Counted from the stretch's first letter, positions 26,071 to 36,179 are shown. The stretch is 64,000 nt of DNA from JBGVMW01 sp045125095 (GCA_045125095.1 JBGVMW010000069.1:45196-109195), one strand, 5' to 3'. Made by a program: numbers and translations. Notes: a model not told the origin generated them from the letters alone.

Positions 26071-26105
26071 ATAGAAAAAAGACGCTGGTTTGCACCAGCG
26101 CCCTT
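26071..26105 (-). terminator. Terminator of the LCP-family gene
   Basis: Minus-strand stem GGCGCTGGT/ACCAGCGTC with loop GCAA and six T, about 50 bases after the stop. Confidence 0.92.
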
Positions 26106-26155
26106 GCTAAGTAAACCGTTCTTAGCATATCATATTTTACATTCTTCGTAAAGAA

Positions 26156-27268
26156 TTATTGTGCATCCACTTGCGCTCCAATTGCTTTTACCGTCTCAGA
26201 TGGTACATATTCTTCTGAATCACCATATAAGAAAGTATGTAAGTTTGTCACTTCATCTACATAGCTTCCTGATGGTGCTAAACAAGCACCTAAACCACTT
26301 ACCTTCGGGGATCTTGTCTCTTTCGGGAAAGATGAAGTATCCACAATTTCATACTTAGTTGCTTTTCCCAACAACCCAAGAATCTGATTCAGGGAAACGT
26401 TTGTTGCACAGTTTCCAAAGCAATCATTTGCAACTGAAGTTAACGTGATAAGATCCGTCTTCTTCGCTTTTGCCAGCATAGACTGAATGACAGTACGCTG
26501 TCTCTCTGTACGTTTAAAGTCATCACCTACACCCTTACGGATACGGCAGTAGGTAACTGCTTGTGCGCCATCTAATGTTAAATCGCCACCACCAGATAAG
26601 AAATTCGCCTTTACGCCAGTTTTATCTGCTGTTTCCTGTAAATACTTATTAACAGCCTTTGCTTCCTTATCGGTAACTTCTACATCAACACCACCAAGCT
26701 TATCAATAATCTCTACTAATACATTCCAGTTCACAGTTGCAAACTCAGTAATATTTAAGTCCAGATTCTTATTTAGCATGTCAATTGCCTGCTGTGGACC
26801 GCCTGCACTGTATGCAGCATTTGCTTTTCGATATTTTCCGTCTCCGATATCTAAATATGTATCACGATATACAGATGCCATTCTTACTTCGCTTGTCTCT
26901 TTGTTGATACTCACAATGATAATGGTATCACTTAGCGTTCCCGCACCCAACAAACCGGTTCTGGAATCTACACCAAACGCAGCAAGAGTCCAGTAACCTT
27001 TCATATTATCATCCTGCAAGTCAGGATTGATAATAATTGCATCCTTATCTACACTACTGTTAATTACAGAACCATCTTCGCCAATACCCGTAATCGTTCC
27101 TAATTTATCAAACATAAGCATGATTGCAGCCGCAATCAATGCAATTACAATTACAGCAACTTCAGCAACAATAATCGCTACTCTCTTTTTCTTCTTCTTT
27201 GACATTGGTTTTTTTTCAGCTTTTTTGCTTCCTGTAGATTTTACAGGCGCTTTTCTCTGCTCTGCCAT
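26156..27268 (-). CDS. LytR-CpsA-Psr (LCP) family cell-wall polymer ligase
   Basis: Membrane protein that transfers undecaprenyl-linked glycopolymers to peptidoglycan. 370 residues: Lys-rich cytosolic N-terminus, one membrane helix (about 29-53), and an extracellular LCP domain. The domain's lipid-phosphate-binding residues are visible in VDSRTG, SVYRDTYLDI, and the Arg cluster RIRKGVGDDFKRTERQR. The C-terminal ~60 residues are outside the core domain. ATG at 27268 is seven bases after AAAGGG; the upstream GTG overlaps that site. It precedes the rfb genes and probably acts on the surface polymer made by this region. Confidence 0.9.
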   Translation of the reverse strand: MAEQRKAPVKSTGSKKAEKKPMSKKKKKRVAIIVAEVAVIVIALIAAAIMLMFDKLGTITGIGEDGSVINSSVDKDAIIINPDLQDDNMKGYWTLAAFGVDSRTGLLGAGTLSDTIIIVSINKETSEVRMASVYRDTYLDIGDGKYRKANAAYSAGGPQQAIDMLNKNLDLNITEFATVNWNVLVEIIDKLGGVDVEVTDKEAKAVNKYLQETADKTGVKANFLSGGGDLTLDGAQAVTYCRIRKGVGDDFKRTERQRTVIQSMLAKAKKTDLITLTSVANDCFGNCATNVSLNQILGLLGKATKYEIVDTSSFPKETRSPKVSGLGACLAPSGSYVDEVTNLHTFLYGDSEEYVPSETVKAIGAQVDAQ

Positions 27269-27311
27269 TCTTACCACCCTTTCTCTTTTCGTTTCAAAAA
27301 ATTACTTATCT

Positions 27312-27340
27312 ATCATACCCTACACATATGTAGTTTTCAA
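27312..27340 (-). promoter_or_regulatory. Promoter of the LCP-family gene
   Basis: Minus strand TTGAAA (27340-27335), a 17-base spacer and TATGAT (27317-27312). Confidence 0.65.
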
Positions 27341-27385
27341 TTAATAAAATATTAATTCTTTCTTAACTGACAGATAGCAACAAAT

Positions 27386-27410
27386 AAAAGCCCGGCTAGA
27401 ACCGGGCCTG
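27386..27410 (-). terminator. Terminator of the rfb genes
   Basis: Minus-strand stem GCCCGG/CCGGGC with loop TTCTAG, followed by TTTTATTT, just after the rfbC stop. Confidence 0.88.
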
Positions 27411-27413
27411 TCA

Positions 27414-27965
27414 TTATTTTTTCAATGTGGCAATGCCGCCCCATTTCTGATCCTTTTCAGAAATTATCAGTTCCATTCCTTCCGGAATCGGCCATTCTAC
27501 TCCAATTTCCGGATCATTCCATGCAAGACCGCCCTCATCATTTGGATGATAAAAATCTGTACATTTGTATGCAAATTCTGCTGTATCGGATAACACAACA
27601 AAGCCATGAGCAAAATTCTTTGGAATAAAGAACTGTTTCTTGTTCTCTGCACTTAAAAGCACACCATACCACTGTCCGTACGTAGGAGAACCTTCGCGAA
27701 GGTCAACTGCTACATCATACACTTCTCCACTTACCACTCTTACTAACTTGTCCTGTGGGAAGTTAATCTGAAAATGCAGTCCTCTTAACACGCCTTTCTT
27801 TGACATTGACTGGTTATCCTGAACGAATTCCATATCAATACCAGCTTCTTTATAATCATTGTAATTGTATGTTTCCATGAAGTATCCACGTTCATCACCA
27901 AAAACAGTTGGTGTAATCACCTTCAGACCTTCAATGTGACATGTTTCTACTGTAATTTTTCCCAT
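27414..27965 (-). CDS. rfbC: dTDP-4-dehydrorhamnose 3,5-epimerase
   Basis: Cupin-fold epimerase acting on dTDP-4-keto-6-deoxyglucose. 183 residues. The catalytic His is H64 in LRGLHFQ, and the conserved Tyr lies in EFAYKCTDFYHP. Full length. Third gene of the rfbB-rfbA-rfbC operon. The usual next enzyme, RfbD reductase, is not in this window, so the final sugar may not be rhamnose or rfbD may lie elsewhere. RBS AAGGAAG. Confidence 0.94.
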   Translation of the reverse strand: MGKITVETCHIEGLKVITPTVFGDERGYFMETYNYNDYKEAGIDMEFVQDNQSMSKKGVLRGLHFQINFPQDKLVRVVSGEVYDVAVDLREGSPTYGQWYGVLLSAENKKQFFIPKNFAHGFVVLSDTAEFAYKCTDFYHPNDEGGLAWNDPEIGVEWPIPEGMELIISEKDQKWGGIATLKK

Positions 27966-27993
27966 TGCTATGCTTCCTTTCTATTCAATTCTT

Positions 27994-28863
27994 TTATAAT
28001 CCATTTGCAATATCTGCTAAATACTGACCATATGCCGTCTTCATAAGTGGCTGTGCAAGAACTAACAACTGCTCACGGTCAATAAAACCGCGCTTGTAAG
28101 CAATCTCCTCAATACAGGAAATGTATAGTCCCTGACGCTTCTGGAATGCAGAAACGAAATCAGCAGCTGCTAAAAGCATGTCATGATTACCAGTATCTAA
28201 CCAGGCAAATCCTCGACCTAATGTTTCTACCTGAAGGGTTCCACGCTTTAAGTACTCGTTATTTACTGAAGTAATTTCAATTTCTCCTCTAGCAGAAGGC
28301 TGCACATTCTTTGCAATTTCAACTACATCATTGTCATAAAAATACAAACCCGGAACTGCATAATTGGACTTTGGATTCTCCGGCTTTTCTTCAATGGACA
28401 ATGCCTTACCAGTCTCATCAAATTCTACTACACCATACTCTCTTGGATCTTTTACATAATAACCGAAAATAGTCGCACCAGTTTCACGCGTTGCAGCTCT
28501 CTGGAGAACTTGTGAGAAGCTCTGACCATAGAAAATATTATCGCCTAATACAAGAGCCACCCTGTCATTTCCAATAAATTCCGCACCAACAATGAATGCA
28601 TCCGCCAACCCTCTTGGGGATTCCTGTACTGCATACCGGATATCCATTCCCAACTGGGAGCCATCCCCTAACAGTTCGCGGAAAATCGGCAAATCACGAG
28701 GAGTAGAGATAATCAGTACCTCCCGGATTCCAGCTAACATCAGTGTGGACAATGGATAATAAATCATCGGCTTATCATAAACCGGCATAATCTGTTTGCT
28801 GATTGCCTTGGTTAATGGATATAATCTGGTTCCAGAACCACCTGCTAATATAATACCTTTCAT
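27994..28863 (-). CDS. rfbA: Glucose-1-phosphate thymidylyltransferase
   Basis: Makes dTDP-glucose from glucose-1-phosphate and dTTP. 289 residues with the nucleotide-binding motif ILAGGSGTRLYPLT at the N-terminus and the sugar-binding segment EEKPENPKS. The ATG at 28863 gives the family N-terminus MKGIILAGG; the GTG at 28875 overlaps the AGGAG site. It starts about 15 bases after the rfbB stop. Confidence 0.95.
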   Translation of the reverse strand: MKGIILAGGSGTRLYPLTKAISKQIMPVYDKPMIYYPLSTLMLAGIREVLIISTPRDLPIFRELLGDGSQLGMDIRYAVQESPRGLADAFIVGAEFIGNDRVALVLGDNIFYGQSFSQVLQRAATRETGATIFGYYVKDPREYGVVEFDETGKALSIEEKPENPKSNYAVPGLYFYDNDVVEIAKNVQPSARGEIEITSVNNEYLKRGTLQVETLGRGFAWLDTGNHDMLLAAADFVSAFQKRQGLYISCIEEIAYKRGFIDREQLLVLAQPLMKTAYGQYLADIANGL

Positions 28864-28877
28864 GGTTATGAGCACTC

Positions 28878-29975
28878 CTATTCCGCAGTTTTTCCTGCAT
28901 ACATGTCGCTGTAATACTTCTGATAATCACCACTTGTAACATTTTTCATCCAGTCTTCATGCTCAAAGAACCACTTAATTGTCAAACGAATACCTTCTTT
29001 AAACATGGTCTCCGGATACCAGCCGATTTCTTCCTTAATCTTATCTGGTGCAATCGCATATCTTCTATCATGACCTTTTCTGTCTTCTACGTATGTGATT
29101 AATTCTTTACTTACTAATTCCTTACGCGGATCACCTTCCGGTAACATTTCCTGTAATGTTTCTAAAATAATATTGATAATCTCAATATTCTGCTTCTCAT
29201 TGTGACCGCCGATATTGTAACGCTCACCTAATCTGCCCTGTTCCTGAACCATATCAATTGCTTTTGCATGATCCTCTACATATAACCAGTCTCTTACATT
29301 TTTACCATCACCATATACCGGAAGCTTCTTGCCCTGTAATGCATTGTTGATAATCAATGGAATCAACTTCTCCGGGAACTGGTATGGACCATAGTTGTTA
29401 CTGCAGTTTGTAATGTTTGCAGGGAACTTGTAGGTATCAATGTAAGCCTTTACTAACATATCAGAAGATGCTTTACTTGCTGAATATGGGCTGTGTGGAT
29501 CGATTGGAGATGTCTCATAGAAGAAAGCTGTCTCATCATCCGGAAGAGAACCGTATACTTCATCAGTAGAAACATGTAAAAACTTCTTGTCTGCTTTATA
29601 AGTACCATCCGGAAGCTCCCATGCTGCCTTTGCACAATTTAACATAACTAAGGTTCCTAATACGTTAGTCTGAACAAACACTTCCGGATTCTTAATACTT
29701 CTGTCTACATGGCTTTCTGCTGCGAAATGTACCACACGGTCAATGTCGTTTTCTGCAAATACCTTGGCAATTGCATCTTTATCACAGATATCAGCCTTCA
29801 CAAAAGTATAATTCTCATATTCTTCTACTTCTTTTAAATTCTCTAAATTACCTGCATATGTTAATGCATCTACGTTAATAATACGAATATTTTCTTTACC
29901 ATACTTTTTAAACATGTAGTGAATATAATTGGAACCGATAAATCCGGCACCACCAGTAACTAAATAAGTTCTCAT
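28878..29975 (-). CDS. rfbB: dTDP-glucose 4,6-dehydratase
   Basis: Extended short-chain dehydrogenase that makes dTDP-4-keto-6-deoxyglucose. 365 residues. NAD+-binding GGAGFIGSNY is at the N-terminus, the catalytic DE pair in STDEVYGSL, and the Y-x3-K motif in SPYSASKASSD. The product can feed RfbC here and also the WecE-like aminotransferase at 48.2-49.3 kb. RBS TGGAGG. Confidence 0.95.
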   Translation of the reverse strand: MRTYLVTGGAGFIGSNYIHYMFKKYGKENIRIINVDALTYAGNLENLKEVEEYENYTFVKADICDKDAIAKVFAENDIDRVVHFAAESHVDRSIKNPEVFVQTNVLGTLVMLNCAKAAWELPDGTYKADKKFLHVSTDEVYGSLPDDETAFFYETSPIDPHSPYSASKASSDMLVKAYIDTYKFPANITNCSNNYGPYQFPEKLIPLIINNALQGKKLPVYGDGKNVRDWLYVEDHAKAIDMVQEQGRLGERYNIGGHNEKQNIEIINIILETLQEMLPEGDPRKELVSKELITYVEDRKGHDRRYAIAPDKIKEEIGWYPETMFKEGIRLTIKWFFEHEDWMKNVTSGDYQKYYSDMYAGKTAE

Positions 29976-30021
29976 ATTTAATCCTCCAAAATAAACTATT
30001 ACACTTTACATAATCTGATAA

Positions 30022-30050
30022 ATTTTATCATAGTATCTATTTTTTTTCAA
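30022..30050 (-). promoter_or_regulatory. Promoter of the rfbBAC operon
   Basis: Minus strand TTGAAA (30050-30045), a 17-base spacer and TAAAAT (30027-30022), 46 bases before the rfbB start. Confidence 0.65.
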
Positions 30051-30183
30051 TCTCTTTTTTTCCAGAATTTTTCTTATTATCTACTTAAAGTTATTCGCTT
30101 AAGGATACAATATTATTGACATTTCCGTACTATATCACTATGCTTGTTTAGGTTATAAGTAAGAAAGAAAGGCTGTTAAATTC

Positions 30184-30500
30184 ATGCGAATGGTGAAAGA
30201 CTCTACTGCTTTCCTTAATGATTATTGCCATACAAGTAATGCTGTATGCATTCTGCTGGCGTGTTATGATACAATCATTCCTGAGCAATATAGCTTTTGG
30301 AAATGTGGACACTGGCTGGTTATTGCTATTTATGCCATCCTACTGTTTATTATACCGAGTGTATATGGAGCTTACAAAATTGGTTATCTTCGTGTCATTA
30401 ACATGCTGTTTCCCCAGATATTATCGATCAACTGTATAAATGTCATCACATGGCTTCAGATCTGTCTGAGATTGTTATTAATCCATGGTGAAAAAAATCC
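30184..30500 (+). pseudogene. Decayed N-terminus of a polyprenyl glycosylphosphotransferase-type protein
   Basis: The start MRMVK, then (shifted one frame) LLLSLMIIAIQVMLYAFCWR, then (shifted back) YDTIIPEQYSFW...VYGAYKIGYLR...QILSINCINVITWLQI, together resemble the N-terminal membrane part of WcaJ/EPS-type sugar transferases. Two frameshifts break it. The catalytic C-terminal domain is absent because the sequence runs into unrelated DNA at about 30.5 kb. RBS AGAAAGG. A remnant on the opposite strand to its neighbours. Confidence 0.5.
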
Positions 30501-30614
30501 ATCTTTCTTAGCGGATAAGGTTAACGCACCGCCTAACTTCTCCTGTGCAAGGGTGGTAAATGCAACGCAGATTCCTTCTTTTCTCTCTATATACTTCTTC
30601 TTAAAATCTTTCAT
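30456..30614 (-). CDS. Small unknown ORF of 52 residues, possible gene remnant
   Basis: ATG at 30614 lies two bases after the stop of the acyltransferase remnant, suggesting former translational coupling. The predicted protein is basic, beginning MKDFKKKYIERKEG and containing LGGALTLSAKKDGFF. I do not recognise it. It may be the front of a gene cut off at the junction with the sugar-transferase remnant. Confidence 0.3.
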   Translation of the reverse strand: MKDFKKKYIERKEGICVAFTTLAQEKLGGALTLSAKKDGFFSPWINNNLRQI

Positions 30615-30616
30615 AA

Positions 30617-31410
30617 TCAACTCTCGTTCTTTTTCAATAATCGTTCTTGGGCTATTTTTAACACTTTATCACAGTTTTTCTCCACAAGAAAATGAAAAAT
30701 GCTTGAACATAGCAACAACACTGCTGTGGATATCAAGAAACTAATGCACGCAGAAATATGATATCCACTCCCATTATTTAACAAATTCTGAAAAATCCCC
30801 AATGAGAAAGAAAATTCTATCGGTGTCTGCAGTAAAAATACTCCATAACATATGGTTCCCAACAGACAAAACGGCTTAAAACTACACACCAACTGAAACG
30901 GTCTCCAATGGAGCAACACCGCAAACACCATCACTGCTGCCAGTGCATGATAAAAAACGCACATATTGGGCACTTGTCCAAACGGCCACATCGCATAATG
31001 ATTCGTCGGTATCATTCCACTTGGATATCCTCCCAGATAAAGTCCAACCAGCAAGACTATTGCACATACTACATGATAATACCATTTTTGAGTATTTTCT
31101 GTGTGTTTTTTTCTACTGATATCTGCCAGCCAAACACCTGCAATTACCATGAGATAATAATATTGTCCCACTCCAAACGCAATCCACGCAGCAAACCCCA
31201 ATAACAGGTAACTCCATTTTGAAGTATGCTTCACTACCATAGCTAGTAAGACTGCAATATAAAATCCAACCAGTAAATAGGTCATCATCCAAAATGCATG
31301 ACTGACTTGAATACTAGTGTTAATATCTCCAATCCAAGCGGCATATAACACTACATATAAAAACAGGCAATGCCTTTTATACCGTCAATATATTTTAAAC
31401 GTTCCTTCAT
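30617..31410 (-). pseudogene. Acyltransferase family 3 gene with a central deletion and stop
   Basis: A good ribosome binding site (AAGGAG) and start at 31410 give MKERLKYIDGIKGIACFYM, the family N-terminus, followed at once by a stop. The reading frame then resumes with about 244 residues covering only the C-terminal seven to eight membrane helices. The part with the conserved His of the first helices is missing. This looks like an internal deletion plus stop in an integral membrane O-acyltransferase. Confidence 0.65.
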
Positions 31411-31857
31411 GAGAAATCTCCTTATCTTGTACCCATGGTACTTACAACTTCACATAATCTATTTAAGTATATGTTATAATTGGGATTTGTAAAGAATTAC
31501 ATTATGTAGCCAATTTGTAAAACGCACTATTATATGCTATTTCACAGATTTTAATTGCCTTCTCAAGTTCTATCTTCATCAATTTTTCACGAAACAATTC
31601 AACCAGCAAATGGTTGTAATATTATTCTTCCTTTACTTACATACTCTTCACGGATTTTTAGAAATTTATTACATAACCGTCCGGTAGAGAGAAAGAGCAG
31701 ATTGCCATAGCAAACTGCTCTAAATTTTTACTGTGTACAATCAGACAAATAAGCAAGTGCGATGCTACAATATACAACTACTTGAAGAATATATGTGCCA
31801 CATGCCAACATGAGAAACCAATTCCACAAACTAGAACTTTCATACAAGCTATAACAA
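31411..31857. other. Gene-free stretch
   Basis: AT-rich. Contains a minus-strand ORF of only 26 codons near 31.5 kb and the hairpin listed separately. No known gene or RNA was recognised. Probably decayed DNA at the edge of the broken acyltransferase. Confidence 0.4.
31693..31727. terminator. Hairpin terminator, direction uncertain
   Basis: AGAGCAG-A-TTG pairs with CAA-A-CTGCTCT around a five-base loop. T-rich sequence follows on both strands. It lies downstream of the large minus-strand membrane gene and most likely ends that transcript. Confidence 0.6.
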
Positions 31858-34800
31858 TTATCGATTCACCTGAACCTGTACACGAACCGATATTGCATTT
31901 TTGCTACCTTTTGCCATGTACGTTTCTTCTGGAACAAGATGTATTCTATTACTATGCAATTCTGATACTGGTATTGTAATTTTTTTCATATGCTGACCAA
32001 TGTCGTAAGCATAATGCCTTCCATCAAGTTCAATAAATAATGTCATATCTTCTTCTCCCTGTTTTGTAGAGCAAAGTAATGTCAACTCTTTCACCTCGTC
32101 AGAGAAAATGATGTCACCATAAGCACCTAACCATCCATTTTCATATATTTCCCCTTTCTTTTCATATCCTTGTCCCGCTAAAAGATCCTCTGCTGTAAAA
32201 TTCTTATAATCTATATGCTCACACCATCGAATGGTTACATCTGCCGGAATATCATAGTATTCCCGAAGCCATATTTCAATATATTCAAAACCTTCATCAT
32301 ATGGCATCTGCAAACGGTATACATCATTGTCCGCTTTCGATAATATGAGTTCTTTCTCTGTTCCGTTGTAACTGCTTAGTACTTCGTGATTGTAAGCTAA
32401 ACTATAACTGTTTGCCACATATCCGTGATACATCGTTCCAAACATCATAGCAGCCTTCAAAGCGATTGCCAATCCTGCAAGAATATACACTTCTCTCCAA
32501 ATTGCTTTTTTCCTTACCGCATTCCACACATCTGACAATACAACTGCAACAATCATAAATACAATAAACATATATTCAATATAAGAACGGAACTGTACGG
32601 CTGGTGAAATTACCAGACAATATACAGATACAACAGCGGCTCCTACATAAGCCATACATTCTCCACGCTTACTGGAAATAAAATAAAATCCACATAAAAC
32701 CAACAGATACAGTAAAAATTCCACCTCAAATAAAAGTGTCAACGTTCCACAGAAGCCTATTTTCTCCATTCCAATATAGCCCACAACATTTATTATTGTA
32801 AGGACTAAAAACAACACATGTTTTTTGTTCTTCTGAAATAATTGCCAAGACATCAGCAACATTGCTAACAATAATACCAAATTAATCCACAGGAAACTGT
32901 TTTCAAAAAACATGTCTGTAATCAGTGGTACATTTGTTTTTATTTTTTCAAAAAATGATAACTGTGCAAACTCATTTGTATCTAATCGAACGTAATTTCC
33001 CGGAGCCGCTACCTCCAACACATAACTGATAATAGATACTAACAATACCGGGCAATTTAATTTCTGATAGTTCTTCCAATCTTTTCCTTCCATAAATACA
33101 ATTAAAAGAATTAATGCAACAATCAAAGACAAACCTGTCTGTTCCTGAGAAAAACCTGCAAAAAATGCCGGTATTAAAATAGCCGGCAGGCAAATACCAA
33201 CATTCACCGGCTTACCTGACTTCATACGCTTCACCAATGCCATAAAGGCAAATAATGTCCAGAATACTGCTACTAAAGGCCACACATATAAGATAGATGC
33301 CGAAGCCCAGTAAGTTCCCTGCACATGAATATCTCTCCCAATAAGACCATATAACAGCCAAAGAACAACTGCGGCAGGTACACTTGTCTTTTGTCCACTA
33401 AAATAACATACCATACGGTAAATAATATAGATCAATATTGTGATTACAAATGCTTGAACCACCATATACAATGTGGCACCATTTTTTAACATTGGTATCA
33501 GGAATAAGCCTGCATATAAGATTCTTCCTCCCCAGTTCATGTAACACCATTTTGCCCATTCTACTAACTGGTTCATGGTAAAATCTGTTCCATTTGCGCC
33601 CTCTATTGTCTTGCCATAACAAAGAGCAGCATTTGCATAATCATCATAGAAAATATTCAATATGCGATGCTGTAACAACAATAATATAAAGCTTGCTGCA
33701 AATATGAAAAATACCCATATCTTACCGCCTTTATTATCAAATGCTTTCTTCCACTTTGTATGAAGTAACTTGTCTGCTATCTTTACTTCCAGATGTTTAT
33801 GAATACAAAATGCCAATATAGCCAGTATCGCCATACCTGCAACAACAACGCAAATATATGGTAATACTTCATTTTGCGTATTGATAAGCTTTATGGTGTG
33901 ACTGCCTTCTGGAACTTCTACTGCCATAAATCCATAATTAGCTCGAAGAATGTCACATTTATTATCATCAATATACGCCTCATAACGAACATCATATGGT
34001 ATTGCTAAATAAAATATTCCTTTTTTCTCTACATTCACATCCGCCTCATACCCATGTTTTACTTCTTTTACGATAGCAGGCTGTGCTAAATGTTCTTCTG
34101 TAATCTCATATATCGTAGGAAACTCTATTTTAAATTCATTTTCTGTTTCAAATGTAATCTGCAATGCGGTGGCATCCGTAGGTAGTTTAAACGAAACCTC
34201 ATCCTGTCCATCCACATAATATTCCATTTTTTCACAAACATCACCTGACGTATTTAATATGTCAATCCATATTCTTCCACGATCTTCTAATGAAACATAA
34301 GTATCAAAAATGCTATTGCCACGATTTTCATTTGCTACAAATGGTAAAACGATGGCTCCTTCCTTCTGACTTTTACCACTTACACCAGACTCTGTCTTTT
34401 GAAGCTCTACATTGTCACAAGCTACATCGTCATATGCCAAAACTTCCTGCCGTTCTGCGAATTCATTGTTATTCACATACGCGGTTGCTACGCTCGTCTG
34501 CTCTAATACAACTGTATCACAAGTGTATGCCAGACGTTCCATGCTATCATAATTCGCAAAAGAAGCTTCCGGTATGGTACTTTGATAAACAGAAGCTATT
34601 GACTGAACGGTATCGCAGCGGTACGCATAATAATCACCATATGATGCAAATAATGTCCAGCCTTCACATTCACGAGCTTTGTCTGTAATGACATATTTTA
34701 CCCCCATCTGCTGTGCGGCAGAAGTATCAAAATACATACCCATATTGTGATTCTTGTAAGAAATTCCATTTTGAAGTGATTCAAAGTAGCCTTGATTGCC

Positions 34801-36174
34801 CATTTCCTCACAATATGCCACAAGACCTTCTGTGAGTGAATTCGTCCCAAACTCTGCCAAATTGCCATTCTCTAACTGCACATCTGTAAGATTTGCAATA
34901 CGATATACATTATCGCCTTCCTCATTCTCAATTTCCTGCAAGATCTGTTCATAACTCTTGTTATCTGCTTTCCCATCCCGAGAATCATTATTCATTGAAA
35001 TCCAGTTATCTGTACATAAATTCACTGCTACAAGCAGGAACAAGACCAATGTAAGTATTTGTCTTATCTTGTCCCTCTTTAAACGGTATAAGCATTCCAA
35101 TACAAGGGAACAAGCCAGCAATAAAACCACAGAAATTACCACTGTTGCCAGACCAAAATCACTATCTGATTTATTTCCATAAACAATACAGAATATAATA
35201 CAACCAAATGTTATTGCAAGATTACACCAGGAACCCCACACATGTTGTTCCATTAAGCCATTCAATGTATGACAAATCAGTGATACAAAATATGGAAGAA
35301 AGGCAATCAACAAGCCTGTCATTACCTGACTTGCAATGATATACGTTCCTGCATTGAAATAAACCATACATAACATACCAAACGCTATAAAAGGAATGAT
35401 ATGTTGTAATAATTTTCCTGAATTTCTGTCTTTCCAACCTATTTTATACAAGTATTGTATTAGGCACAACACCAGCAATACCGATAAAAAGACAGGAAAA
35501 ACAGTAGAAAAATCGCCATGCCCTTTCCAATTCTGAGCAGAACCCTGTAAATTATTAGAAAGCAAACGTAACAATAATGTCTTTATCTGTCTAAGTCCGG
35601 AAAGTGCCATCGGCATTTCACTTTGATATACATTACTTAATGATGTCGCCGCACGGAAACTCCATTCCTTCCACCAGATTGGTGAAGAAAGAAGAATACC
35701 ACTTACGAATCCGAGTGCCAAAACAATGATGGCACCCCATTTTTTCCTAGATTCTGCTTCTAAAAATACGAGTTGATACGCGGCATAACAGATTCCAATT
35801 ATCACTGCCAGTAGCATTCCTACTTCGCCCTGTAAGCCAAGCAAAAGAACTGCTACTACTGCCAATAGACCATATCTTGTCTTTTGCAGTGTCATGTCAA
35901 TGCTTATCAATAATAATACAATCGTAAGTGGCAAGAATCTATAAACTTCTAACTGTCCTGCTGTGCCGTGTACACCTGCCATACCATAAATATAAGCACC
36001 TAACAGCTTAATCCATGACGAATACGGATATTTACCAAGGTATAGATAACAGACAACACCTGATACGATACATAATATTACGTTCCAATCTAATCCAAAA
36101 CTAATAAATCCACTCAATGCAATTAACACAACGAGAACTGCATACGATACTATATTCTTCTTATTCTTCATCAT
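31858..36174 (-). CDS. Large two-part membrane protein: YfhO-like half plus a second polytopic (GT-C-like) half
   Basis: 1438 residues. The first ~770 residues resemble YfhO: polytopic helices, a motif SNNLQGSAQNWKG shared with the YfhO protein at 49.4-52.2 kb (SNNLSGTVSNWNG), and an extracellular beta-rich domain ending in VEVPEGSHTIKLIN and a helix. Compared with that protein it lacks the usual first membrane segments and first acidic loop. The second half (about 820-1300) has ten or more further helices beginning with a loop FYDDYANAALC that could hold the acidic residues of a GT-C glycosyltransferase, then a short extracellular domain. YfhO proteins finish teichoic acid glycosylation in Bacillus. 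Function here is inferred. Start six bases after the upstream gene. Confidence 0.65.
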   Translation of the reverse strand: MMKNKKNIVSYAVLVVLIALSGFISFGLDWNVILCIVSGVVCYLYLGKYPYSSWIKLLGAYIYGMAGVHGTAGQLEVYRFLPLTIVLLLISIDMTLQKTRYGLLAVVAVLLLGLQGEVGMLLAVIIGICYAAYQLVFLEAESRKKWGAIIVLALGFVSGILLSSPIWWKEWSFRAATSLSNVYQSEMPMALSGLRQIKTLLLRLLSNNLQGSAQNWKGHGDFSTVFPVFLSVLLVLCLIQYLYKIGWKDRNSGKLLQHIIPFIAFGMLCMVYFNAGTYIIASQVMTGLLIAFLPYFVSLICHTLNGLMEQHVWGSWCNLAITFGCIIFCIVYGNKSDSDFGLATVVISVVLLLACSLVLECLYRLKRDKIRQILTLVLFLLVAVNLCTDNWISMNNDSRDGKADNKSYEQILQEIENEEGDNVYRIANLTDVQLENGNLAEFGTNSLTEGLVAYCEEMGNQGYFESLQNGISYKNHNMGMYFDTSAAQQMGVKYVITDKARECEGWTLFASYGDYYAYRCDTVQSIASVYQSTIPEASFANYDSMERLAYTCDTVVLEQTSVATAYVNNNEFAERQEVLAYDDVACDNVELQKTESGVSGKSQKEGAIVLPFVANENRGNSIFDTYVSLEDRGRIWIDILNTSGDVCEKMEYYVDGQDEVSFKLPTDATALQITFETENEFKIEFPTIYEITEEHLAQPAIVKEVKHGYEADVNVEKKGIFYLAIPYDVRYEAYIDDNKCDILRANYGFMAVEVPEGSHTIKLINTQNEVLPYICVVVAGMAILAILAFCIHKHLEVKIADKLLHTKWKKAFDNKGGKIWVFFIFAASFILLLLQHRILNIFYDDYANAALCYGKTIEGANGTDFTMNQLVEWAKWCYMNWGGRILYAGLFLIPMLKNGATLYMVVQAFVITILIYIIYRMVCYFSGQKTSVPAAVVLWLLYGLIGRDIHVQGTYWASASILYVWPLVAVFWTLFAFMALVKRMKSGKPVNVGICLPAILIPAFFAGFSQEQTGLSLIVALILLIVFMEGKDWKNYQKLNCPVLLVSIISYVLEVAAPGNYVRLDTNEFAQLSFFEKIKTNVPLITDMFFENSFLWINLVLLLAMLLMSWQLFQKNKKHVLFLVLTIINVVGYIGMEKIGFCGTLTLLFEVEFLLYLLVLCGFYFISSKRGECMAYVGAAVVSVYCLVISPAVQFRSYIEYMFIVFMIVAVVLSDVWNAVRKKAIWREVYILAGLAIALKAAMMFGTMYHGYVANSYSLAYNHEVLSSYNGTEKELILSKADNDVYRLQMPYDEGFEYIEIWLREYYDIPADVTIRWCEHIDYKNFTAEDLLAGQGYEKKGEIYENGWLGAYGDIIFSDEVKELTLLCSTKQGEEDMTLFIELDGRHYAYDIGQHMKKITIPVSELHSNRIHLVPEETYMAKGSKNAISVRVQVQVNR

Positions 36175-36179
36175 ACCAC

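Noticed and set aside
25956..26155. glmS ribozyme upstream of glmS
   Set aside because: The conserved ribozyme core sequence is not seen in the 200 bases before the start; the only strong hairpin there is the terminator of the neighbouring gene.
30184..30744. Plus-strand frame of 186 codons as one intact gene
   Set aside because: Only its first third resembles a sugar transferase and that part needs two frame changes; the rest is antisense to the acyltransferase remnant.
34290..34688. Plus-strand frame of 132 codons inside the large membrane protein gene
   Set aside because: Antisense shadow with unusual composition (His/Cys-rich) and no start signals.
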